This document shows, piece after piece, positions 51,707 through 62,089 of a DNA stretch of 64,000 bases. The notes under the pieces are model-generated. The model worked only from the letters and a program-made list of their open reading frames with translations, was not told where the DNA came from and searched no databases. The DNA is from Gossypium raimondii (lineage: Eukaryota; Streptophyta; Magnoliopsida; Malvales; Malvaceae). Numbering within the stretch: the first letter of the stretch is position 1; every line of letters begins with the position of its first letter. The stretch is from the NCBI RefSeq assembly GCF_025698545.1, contig NC_068566.1, positions 5,501,362-5,565,361 on the forward strand, in the 5' to 3' direction. A program made the position numbers and the translations under genes.

Positions 51707-52903
51707 TAGGGGTGAGCATTCGATCGAATCGAATCGAAAATTTTCGAGTTAATCGAGTTTTCGAATCTCATTTTATCATCCTAATTTTATTTGAAGTTTT
51801 CTCGAATCGAGTCGAGTGAGATGGAATTCGAATCGAATATATTTGTTCGAGTTAAATTTTAAAAAATAATTTTGGGTCCTTGTAACCATTGTCACCCATC
51901 GTAATAAAATTTGTCCACCTTAATCAAAATTTTTATTAACTTTCTTCACTTCATAATTTATTTATTAATTTTTTATATATTGATTAGCTTCTTTGCTTGC
52001 TTAGTTGTTTCAATTATCTTGATTCTTGTCATTGTATTTTAGAATTAAAAATATATTAAATGTAAAAATATGATTTTTAATAAAAGTTATTTTAAAAATA
52101 AAATGTGAAATTGATACCAATGTAAAATTTTAACATGAATATTTTATGGCATAATTAATAATTCAATTTTAATATAAATATTCAATATGACTAAACAATT
52201 TAATAATATAAATAATATAAAATGTGAAATTTAATTTAATAATATAAATAGTAGATATAAATAAAATTATTACTATTTATGTTTAGTGATTTTTTGGATA
52301 ATTTTGATTTTTATTTGAGAGTAAAGGGTGAGAAGTAAAATTTAGGGAAAAATAAAAGTTTTGGAGAATAAAAGTTTGAGGAAAGTAAATAGTTTGGAGG
52401 AAAATATTAAAAAAATTGGAGGGGGAGGGTTTGGGATAGATGGGAGGTGGGATGGGAAGGAATAAAAGTTTTAGGGAAAAGTGAGAGGAAGTAAAAATTT
52501 TGGGGGAAAATAAAATGTTTTGAGGGTTTTTTGGAGTAAAATTTTGAGAAAAAATAAATGGGAGAGTAAAATTTTGGTGGGAAATGGATTTTGGGTAGAT
52601 TGGGGGGTTGGGAGGAGAGGGGAATAAAAGTTTTGGGGGGAAAGTAGGAAGGAGTAAAAGTTTTGAGGGAAAAGTAAAAAGGTATGGGAGTTTGGGCTAA
52701 AAATGTAAAATATTATAGTTTGATATTCGAATTATTCGAATTATTCGAGTTATTCGAATTCGAAAACTCAACTCGATTCGAACTCGAAATTCGAAAAAAA
52801 AATTTGAGTTGATTCGAATAACTCGATTAACTCAATTCGTTTCACTCGAAATTCAAATTTTTTTTCGATTTTTTCGAGTCGAATCGAGTTTTGCTCACCC
52901 CTA
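51707..52903. mobile_element. hAT-like element (1,197 bp) in the MIPS upstream region
   Basis: Ends TAGGGGTGAGCA and TGCTCACCCCTA (the right end reads TTTTGCTCACCCCTA; the inverted match is GGGGTGAGCA). Identical 8-bp duplications TTTTCACG lie at 51699-51706 and 52904-52911. Both subterminal regions are packed with TTCGAA/TCGA motifs (51720-51850 and 52720-52890), typical of transposase-binding arrays. The core (52320-52690) is purine-rich on the plus strand with a repeated 'aaaagttttggggg' phrase. No transposase gene. Confidence 0.88.
52320..52690. repeat. Purine-rich degenerate repeats in the hAT-like core
   Basis: About ten loose copies of 'g-g-a-a-t-a-a-a-a-g-t-t-t-t-g-a/g-g-g' in one orientation, with G runs of up to six. 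The plus strand is nearly free of C here. Confidence 0.75.
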
Positions 52904-53040
52904 TTTTCACGTGAGGCCAGAGTGGGAAGTAACAAAAAAAACAAAATTACGGCTTTCTTACATCAATAATATAAAAAAAATTAATAATTCAAATGATATA
53001 CCCATAAAATTATTTATCAAAATGATACGTTTATTATAGT

Positions 53041-53697
53041 ATTTTATTGATGTTGCTTGATAAGTTAGTGACACAAGATTAAAATGTGTTGACTTAAAAT
53101 ATACACTTTGATTGGCTGCTGAAAAAAGTTTTAAGTCCGTTAATAGTGCGGCGGCATCAAACTTTAAATAAGGTAAATTGCTTCATAAACTCTCTTTATT
53201 TATTATTTATTTATTTTCTTTTAATATTAAAAATAGAGATGCCTCTTACCAATTACTCCAAAAAAATTTCTATCAAAATGTATTTTTATAAAAAATCGAC
53301 TTCAATTGAAAATAAATTTTATTTATTTTTCAAATAATTTTTGTTCAAATTCTTTTATTCCTATCGAGATAATTTTTCAAAAATCATTTTAAAAAATTAT
53401 TTGAACAAAAATTTATTTTTAAAAATATATAAAATTTATTTCTAATCGGAATTGACTTCTTTACAAAAATACTTTTTGGTAGGAAGTAAACTTTATAGAC
53501 TAATTGATAAGAGGCCTCTCTATTTTGTGTTAAAGGGAAATAAAAATAATAATAAACAAGAAGAGTTTTTGAAACAATTTACTTTATATAAAGTTTGGTG
53601 TTGCCACACTGTTAGCTTATATATCAGGTTTTGAATATTTTAAGTCATCACGTTTTAATCTGGTGTCACCAATTTGTTAGGTAGCACCGACAAAACA
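53041..53697. mobile_element. Large foldback element (about 660 bp)
   Basis: Arms of roughly 300 bp (53041-53350 and 53390-53697) are inverted copies. Paired phrases include 'gtgacacaagattaaaatgtg' with its complement near 53665, 'aaactttaaataaggtaaattg' near 53160 with its partner near 53590, and 'gcctcttaccaatta' near 53242 with its partner near 53500. No coding content. Ends and target duplication are not clearly resolved. Confidence 0.75.
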
Positions 53698-54967
53698 TTG
53701 AAGCAAGCATATCATCTGAATGGCATTCTATTTAAGCTATTTTGATTATTATTAGGATAAAGAAAACCAAAATTTAGAGTTGGTTAAAAAGATGAGATCC
53801 CGTAGTTGTCAGCTAGAAAGAGGGTCGTAAATAAATTAAAAATTGCAGGCAGTTATTTGGATTTGACTGAGATTTTTACACTTAAAATAAACCACACTGA
53901 GATCAAGATTTGAGTTTATTTTTGTATTGTAGTTAACAATTTTTTAATGCCACTAGGTGTATCTCGTGCTTTGGTAGAATATGAAACTTTTTTCATATTA
54001 AAATATATTTGATTGTTCACAACAATTATATTAATAATCTCTTAAAACTTATTATTTAATTATGCTTAATTGTTTGTCAATTAACATGGTTTTTAAAAGT
54101 TTAACTTTTATCTTTTCGATTGAGTAAAATATTTATTAAATTAATTTCTTAACAAATTATTGATAAATTTAAATGTGTTAGTTATAATTTTGATAAACAT
54201 TATTAGAAATAAAATCCTCTAAAGCGCTTAAAATAAATATAGTATGTAATGAATTTTTTAAACATCTTTTTCTATTATCAAATTCAATTCATTAAAAAGC
54301 GTTTTGATAAAATTAAAATTTTAGTTATACATTTGATAAATTTCATTAGTAATAAAAATATAATGGCAATTTTGAAGTATAATAAATAATAAAGAGCATT
54401 TATTTTTCAGTATATATATTAGTTTCTAATGTCATATGTATTGTATGTAATTTTATGTGTTTAATTTTATAATTTTTATTTTTAATTAAAATATATTAAT
54501 TTATTTAAAATCTAAATAGTATAATAATAAATTGAAACCATAATTAAAATATTTTAACATATTCAATAGATAGTGTAGTTTTACTTCATGTCATTTTAAA
54601 TTATAAAATTGATATATTGTAAATTAAATTTTTAATTTTTAATTTTAATTTTTTCTTAGCCGTTAATATATTGCCCAAAACATTTTACAGATAATATATA
54701 ATTAATATATTATATTATATTAAAAATGTATTATTTATAAAATTTTATATATAAAATATTATTGTATAAATATTTAAAATTTACTATTTAAAAAGTAATA
54801 TATTTTTCACTTTTCACTGTTTGGTTAATGGAAGCAAAATAAATTCAATATAAAAAATTCAATATAAATTTGAATTTTTATTTATTATTATATAAATTCC
54901 TTTAAAAGGTCATTTAAGAAAATTTAAATTCTCATTTATAATTATAATAAATTTTCTTATCAAGTAA
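53698..54967. other. AT-rich intergenic region
   Basis: No gene or element identified; very AT-rich, with many short TATA/TAAT runs. It forms the left flank of the LINE's target site. Confidence 0.45.
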
Positions 54968-55345
54968 TTTTTAACCAATTATTTTTTTGATAAAATTTTA
55001 GATTGGGCTTTATTAAAATAATCTGCAATACTACACATATAGTCCTAAAAATAAAGATAAAGAGCCCAATAATCAGACTTGGCCCAACATAACAAAAAAC
55101 TAAGACAAAATTAAAAGGAAACCTAATCGTCTAGAAAACCAAAAAAAAGAAAGCAAAATTTGTAGCAATTAATTTTGCTGTTCTACCTACCCAATCAGCC
55201 TTACAAGAAAATTAAAGTCCTGTCTTTTCATCTTTCTTTACTTCTTCAAGACGTTTCAATTCACTTCATCCAAGGGCTTTGCTTTTGACACTCTGTTACC
55301 TGCCCTTACCGGACTCCCCTCCCTTCATTTCTTCCCTCTCCTCTT

Positions 55346-58300
55346 TCAACCCGGTTCTCTCAACCTTTCATTTTCCGCTTGTCTTTCTGCAACTTCAGGG
55401 ACTCTTCCGATCAGGTAATCTCCTTTATTACTCTTCAACGCTTCAGTTGCTAAGATATGCGCGAGACTATTTGCTAATCTTGGGACATGCTCAAAACTGC
55501 AATATTTAGTATTTAACAGTAGTTGATGGATGTCATGAATATACGCACTAACCATTGATTTGTCTGGGCTTTTTGCTTTGCATTTCCTTATTATTGATAA
55601 AGAATCTCCTTCAATAACAACTTTTTTCCCACTTCATGTAAACGCCGATCTGGAGTGCTTTCCAACATACGAGTGCCTCCGCCGCAAAGGCTGATGGAAC
55701 CTTCTGGCAAACCTCCGAGCATGATAGGAGAACTGTACCCTCTCTGTCTCTGGCCACTATTCCAACAGCCGCTTTATTTTGTCTACCTTCAAATGCTGCT
55801 TCGAAATTGATCTTAACAACTTGGTCAGATGGCTTTTTCCATTCTTTAACAGGTATGGAAGTTTGTGGTCTGTTTTCACCAATCCCATTTAATTCTGATA
55901 TGTAGCTATGAACAAATCGCCTTATTTCTTTCCCAGATTTACTCCCTTTTTTTATGCACTTTATTATTCCTGTCTCCCCAGATAGCCCATAATGCAACGC
56001 AAAATACCCGACACTGGGATGTCGAGTTTTGTGAGAAAACCCAGGTTAGCCACTGTAAGAACCCGAACTGATTATCTTGCAAACACTTATGAAATGATAA
56101 CTCTCTCCATACTGATGTTGAAACAGGACATTCACGGAAGAGATGGTCCATAGTTTCTGTTCCTGGGCCACATCGGGGACATACTGATATGTTTGTTAAC
56201 CTTTTGAGTAGCATATTAGCACGTGTCGCTAGGAAATTCCATGAAATCTTCCACACTGTAATTTTTATCTTCGAAAGAAGATCAAGTGGCCATCGTTTCC
56301 TGTATAAGTCCTTATAGTTGGTTTGTAAAGCATAAGCTCTAGGATCATTATCAGTACTTTGTAATAGTTTATAGGCGCTACGAACTGTGTACTCACCCGA
56401 CGCATCAACACTCCAGACTTGGAAATCTTCGTGTGGTCTTTCTGCCAGCGGGATACTGAGGATCATCTCGGCAACGTCCTTCGAAAATGTATACGTTATC
56501 AAGTCCCTTTTCCATGTTTTACTACTTGAATCAATTAACTCTGCAACTTTAATATCATTCAAACTTGTTAATCTGCCACGCGATAAAACTGGAATCCAAT
56601 AATCACGGCTTATCAAAATATTCATACCTTTGCCCACCTTCCAACACAATCCCTCTGCTAAAATGCCCTTTGCATGTATACGAAACATTATTTCCTAACT
56701 GTGAATTTAAAAAATCGACATTTGGAAAATATTTTGCTTTTAAGACTTGTGCTACTAAAGAGCTTGGATTGTTCAAGATACGCCACCCCTGCTTAGCTAA
56801 AATTGAGATATTGAATTGAGCCATATTTCTAGAGCCCAAACCACCCTCTTCTTTAGAATGTCATAAGTACTTCCATTGGCACCAATGAATACCTTTTCTT
56901 CCATGCGCTTTCTTCCACCAGAATTTAGCAAAAATGTTTTCAAATTCTTTGCAAAAAGTCTTTGGTAATAAGAAGCACAACATTGCATAAGTTGGAATGG
57001 CCTATAGCACCGATTTAATAAAGACTTCTTTACCTCCTTGAGATAAAATTCTGGTACTCCACCCATCAATCCTAGTAGAAATCTTTTCTTTTAATTGCTG
57101 AAAGGATTCTTTCTTGCGTCGACCAACCACATTTGGAAGCCCTAAATATCGTTCTAAGTTTGTTGAGATCCTTACCCCCAATGTTGCCGAAACTTCTTCC
57201 TTCTTTTCTTCGAACGTATTTATGCTAAAGAATATGGTGGATTTATTGAAATTAACACATTGTCCAGAACACTTTTCATATTCCTTCAGAATATCTTTTA
57301 GTACCCTAGCACCCATATCTGATGCTTTCCCGAACAAAATACAGTCATCTGCGAAAAGTAAGTGTGAAATTTCTGGTCCTCTTCTGTTGGCTTTTGCACA
57401 TTTTATCAATCCCTCTTTTGAAGCCATTCTCATCAAAGATAATAAACCCTCACAACATATCAGAAAGAGAAAAGGGCTCAGTGGGTCTCCCTGTCGCAGG
57501 CCTCTAGACGGTGAAAAGATTCTTCCACTTCTTCCATTTATATTAACTGCATAGGACATTGTGGAAGCACAATTCATAATTAGCTTCACCCAATCGGGTG
57601 TGAAACCCATTTGTAACATCACTTCCTTCAAGTATCCCCACTCAACCCTGTCGTAGGCTTTACTCATATCAAGCTTTACTGCCATGTATCCTTTTTTCCA
57701 ATGCGCTTCTGTCGAAAAGTATGCAAGATTTCATAAGCTAGCAGCACATTGTCAGTTATTAGTCTTCCTGGAGCGAACGCACTTTGAGCCGTATCAATAC
57801 ATCTTCCAATAATTACTTGCATTCGGTTTACAATTGTCTCTGCAACTATTTTATAAATGACCGAACATAAGCTAATAGGTCTAAAATTAGCAATGCTTAT
57901 GGGATTTGGGGTTTTTAGTATCAGCACAATGTCCGTGTGATTTAAATTACCTAAAATTGTGCCTTTATTTAAAATTTCCAAACACAGATTTGTTGTTTCC
58001 TTACGTACTATATGCCAGAATTTCTAAAAGAAAATGCTGGAAAACCATCATGTCCTGGTGCTTTTGTAGGTCCCATTCCCTTCAATACCGTAAACACTTC
58101 TACTGCTGTAGAAGTTTTCATTAGCTCTCTATTGATATTTGTCGAAATATTTTCCTTTATTCCCATTAAGAGATAGGAATAGTCCCCGGCTCCTTTTGAC
58201 GTGAAGAGCTTCTGAAAATAGGAGGTAGCTACTTCATTAATCTCTCCCTCTTCATTAGCTTCTCCTCCTTCATCTTTCTCCAACTTGGATATTGTATTTA

Positions 58301-59399
58301 TATGTCTTCGACAAGTAGCAAACCTGTGAAAAAAAACTGAATTCTTATCCCCAACTCTAAGCCAATTTGCCCTTACCCTTTGTTCCCAATACGCTTCATC
58401 TTTATCAATTTCCATATTCAGGTGGATTTTAGTGTCAATAATTTCTGCCATCGTGTTGTCATTCCTTTCTTTTCCCATTAACCTATCAAGTTGCTTCGTT
58501 AGTTTTTTCTTTAGTCCTTCTCGTCCATTCTTAATCATTCTCCCCCATACCATTAAATCTGCTTGTAATTTTCCAAGTTTCTCAACTACTGTGTCTGTTC
58601 CTAAATCCCAAGATTCTTTGATTACTTTCTCGCATGTCTCTTCCATCAGCCACCACACCTCAAATTTAAATTTTGAGTTGCCCTTATGAATGCTTTCACC
58701 ATTTGTATTAATTAGAAGTGGACAGTGATCGGACATCATATGAGACATATGGTTAACGCTACCTGTCGGAAAAAGAGACCTCCATTTATCATTTATCACA
58801 CCCCTGTCGAGTCTTTCTTTAATATTTGTCTCCGGTAAATTTCTCCTTTCCCATTTAAACCACACTTCATAATATCTCAAATCTTCTAATTGGCAATCTT
58901 CAAGGACTTCTCGGAATGCGTGCATTCTGCTCTCATCCCTTGGGGCACCCCCACATTTCTCGAAAGAATACATGATCTCATTAAAATCACCACCTACCAA
59001 CCATGGGTAATTCTTATCTTGCCCCAGTTTTAACAACAGATCCCACGAATCACTCTTATTTTGGACATATGGAGAGCCATAGAATCCTGTAAATCTCTAC
59101 TCTTCTTTAATCTATTCCTCATTAACCAAAACATCAATGTAATTCTTAGAAAAACTTCATAGACTAACTTTAATGTCTCCTTTCCATGCTAAGCATAATC
59201 CTCCTTTCGAGCCCTCTGCTTCAATATCCATTCCATTCATAAAACCGCAATTTCGTCTAACTTTTTCCATTATTTGTTTATCAATTTTAGTCTCCATTAG
59301 GAAGACCATTTAGGGATTGTGCTGCTTTAGAAGATAACGCAGCCTTTTTCCAGCTCGTGGACTCTCTAATCCACGAACATTTCAGCTTATAATTTTCAT
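55346..59399 (-). pseudogene. LINE ORF2: endonuclease, reverse transcriptase, RNase H
   Basis: Starts at an ATG at 59399 (MKIIS, stop, NVRGL). The endonuclease includes GGDFNEIMYSFEK near 59000 within a 342-codon open stretch (59036-58008). RT has FRPISLCSVIYKIVAE near 57890, VKLDMSKAYDRVEWG near 57680 and the FADDCILFG catalytic box near 57350, all intact. A zf-RVT motif (CPRCGPGTETMDHLFREC) lies near 56180-56130. RNase H has KINFEAAF near 55810, where the usual catalytic Asp is Glu, then AEALVCW near 55670 and, after a frameshift, EGDSLSI near 55600 and a C-terminal HVPRLANSLAH. It ends at 55346. It needs at least five frame repairs plus the stop at its start. Confidence 0.92.
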
Positions 59400-59767
59400 T
59401 GCGCCCGGTTGGCTTGCCTGCTGGCAGCCGTCGATCTCATTAAGTCTTGAGCATCAAATTGCTCATAATTTTCTGCTATCATCTCTGAATGGTCTTTATC
59501 ATAATCTTTTGAAAAATCTTGTTTCAGCCTTTTAATTCCTTCTTTGTCAACATTTTCTTCAGAGCACCTTTTAAGATCTATATCTAGGGACTTCCTCTTC
59601 CTCGTTTTATTTTTGACTTTTGCTATTATTATCGTTACGCCAGCCTGTGTACCTGTCCAATTTACCTTCTCATTATATGGATTTTGACCCCTTTTTTCTA
59701 AAACAATCGCTTAACTTCTCAGCTTTCCCTAACCCCGAAAAGCAATCCTGCTCCTTTGGCATCTCCT

Positions 59768-60655
59768 CTACTCCCAACAATTCCAAATTTTCCTGTGAGC
59801 CCTCACCTCATTGTTCCCTCTTTCAGCACTTTTTATATTATTCGGCGACACTCTTTCCCCTCCAGTATAAGAACTTTGAGCCCCCACCTGCTTTAATTGA
59901 CTATTAAATTTCATATTTTCTTTTCCGATTAATTTTGATTCTGCTTTTAAGGCCAACGAATAAGGTGGACTTTCACTAATTTTGTTTTTCCTTGCAGGTG
60001 GTATCTGAGTGAAATTACTAATCCCATGCCCCATTCTTCCGCATCCAAAACAGAACATTGGCAAATTTTCATACTTAAAAGGAATCCATACTTTACTAAC
60101 ATAATCAGTAGAGGCAAAAATACCTCTTCTGAGTGGTCTCTGGACATCCAAATTAATTCTGAGCCGACAAAATTCTTCATTAATTTTAGATCTGAGAATC
60201 CCACCGAGCGTGCCACCAATAGCACGCAGTAGATCTTTCTTGTCAAACTTTGGGAAACACGATTCAATTTTTATCCAAAACGGGGATGAAATAAGCTTGA
60301 TCTGGTGTCTTTCCACCGCTTGATTTAATTTATCAAATAGAATTATGCTTTTACGAAAGAGTCATGGTCTCCCTTCTAAAATCATCTCCAGATCTTCTTC
60401 TATCTCAAAATTTATTAAAAATAAGTTTTGTCCCACCATATAAATCTCAAACTTTTTCCTTGTCTTCTATATACCTCTCATATGAGCCCTAAAACTGTCT
60501 GGGTTGTATAGCTTTTCTGTCCAGACTGTACAAATTAATGTAGGTTTAGAACTTGGTACCACCATCGAGCCCTTTACTGATAACTGAACTAGTTCTTCGG
60601 CAAGAAGAGAGATCCCATCCCTCCCTTCTTGGTTGTCGCCACCGCTTTCTTCCAT
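59768..60655 (-). pseudogene. LINE ORF1: DUF4283-like gag with zinc knuckle
   Basis: Starts MEESGGDNQEGRDGISLLAE at 60655; a stop falls after residue 62 and another near 60362, followed by an open 182-codon stretch (60316-59768). That stretch contains QRPLRRGIFASTDYVSKVWI, the region before the knuckle, and a zinc knuckle FCFGCGRMGHGISNF, where the last Cys is Phe. The order DUF4283 then CCHC knuckle is typical of plant L1 ORF1, an RNA-binding protein. Confidence 0.88.
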
Positions 60656-60839
60656 CCTAAGCCGCAGCAGTTACTGCTATCTCTAGGACTTCTAAGCAAG
60701 CGCTCTTGGGAGCAGAGAGGGTTTAAGGGTTTTTTAACCAATTATTTTAGTAAAACTAGAAATATTATAAATATATATATTTAGAATGGTAGAAAAGAAC
60801 AACACATAGTTATATTAGTCAGTTCAATTTTTTTTTATA

Positions 60840-61656
60840 GAAAATAAAAAGACAAAATGATTACATTCTTAAAGTACTATCGACATAGAGAAATAGTATG
60901 TCGCTTAGCTATCAATATATTCATTACTAAATCTAGATGCTTCCAAAACAGTTGTGTTACTCAATCCACTTGAAGTTGTTTTGGCTATATGATCAATAAC
61001 CTTATTTTAAGATCTCGAAAGGTGACGAAATTTTACTTTCCAATCTCGCTTGAGCAAACTATGTATTAAGCGTAACTCCCCCGATTTGCTATTGGTCGTT
61101 CCATTAGCTCAAGCTTTCTATATCCATTCTCCCATGCTATTTGAAGACCTTGTAACACAACTCTTGCTTCAACCTTAAAAATTGTGTCATTGCCTACCCA
61201 TAATGAAAAGCCACACAACCAGTTTACATCAGCATCTCTAAAAACATCCCCAATAGAAGCTTCTAGTCTATATGAAGGCAATGCTCCATCTGTGTTGAGC
61301 TTAACCCAACCCCCTCTTCGGTAGCGAACGTCAGATCATAGCTCCTTACCCAAAAAAATCTTGCATCAACTATATTCTATACACATTTATGGCCATTAGA
61401 AAAAAAAATAGAAATTACGACTTTTCCATAACAACCAGCATAAAGTAGAAAAAAAGTGTATGCCAATCAATATCCCCAACATCACAGTGACCTGCATTCT
61501 GCATATTCCACAATAGCCAATCCTTAAGATTCATCGAAAAGAAAGCCATTTGAGCATGTCTCGGCACAATATAGAGACAAGCTGATTTTGAGAAAGAACA
61601 ATCACGAATTACATGGATAGTAAATTCATTTACATTACCACACCGTGAACAATAGT
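60840..61656 (-). pseudogene. Older LINE-type fragment: zf-RVT and RNase H (RVT_3)
   Basis: From 61650 down: CSRCGNVNEFTIHVIRDCSF (zinc-binding RVT domain), decayed sequence, then KLNTDGALPSYRLEASIGDV near 61290 and KVEARVVLQGLQIAW near 61150, with the D and E catalytic positions of RVT_3 RNase H visible. Different subfamily from the adjacent LINE. Cut at 61657 by the Copia LTR. Confidence 0.75.
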
Positions 61657-62014
61657 TGTATAAACTAACGTTGATAATGAAAATATAAAACGATCACAAA
61701 GCAAAAAGAAAGAAAAATAAGAACACACAGATTTTACGTGAAAACCTTTTTGGGAAAAAAACCAAGGACAGAGGAGAAGAAAATTCACTAATGTTGAAAT
61801 TCGAACGATACAAGAGGAGTTTAGACTACATCTATTTATAGGTTGAAAAACCTTATTCTAATCAATGTCAAATAGATAAAGTGTCGTAAGGTTGAAAAAC
61901 CTTATTCTAATCAATGTAAAATAAAATAAGTATAGTTCTATATGGATTTTACTTTTATTTTATTTTACCACTGTATTTTATTTTAACAAGGATTCGAGTC
62001 ACTCAACTCTAACA
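61657..62014 (-). repeat. 3' LTR of the minus-strand Copia element (358 bp)
   Basis: On the minus strand it starts TGTTAGAGTTGAGTGACTCG at 62014 and ends GTTTATACA at 61657. Same length as the LTR at 30439. Confidence 0.9.
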
Positions 62015-62089
62015 ATTTCTACATTGACACGAATTCTCAACGAACAAGTTCTCCACCTCTTCCACGAAACCCCCCTTAAAGGGTGTTCT

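Larger units (their letters stand above)
54986..60730 (-). mobile_element. Near-complete L1-type LINE (5,745 bp) with 18-bp target duplication
   Basis: Flanked by identical TTTTTAACCAATTATTTT at 54968-54985 and 60731-60748. It starts ACCCTTAAACCCTCTCTGC at 60730 and ends in a weakly A-rich 3' end on the minus strand. The full domain order is present: ORF1 (60655-59768), then ORF2 (59399-55346) with endonuclease, RT, zf-RVT and RNase H. A long duplication of variable length is the signature of target-primed reverse transcription. Several frame breaks in both ORFs make it inactive. Confidence 0.95.
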
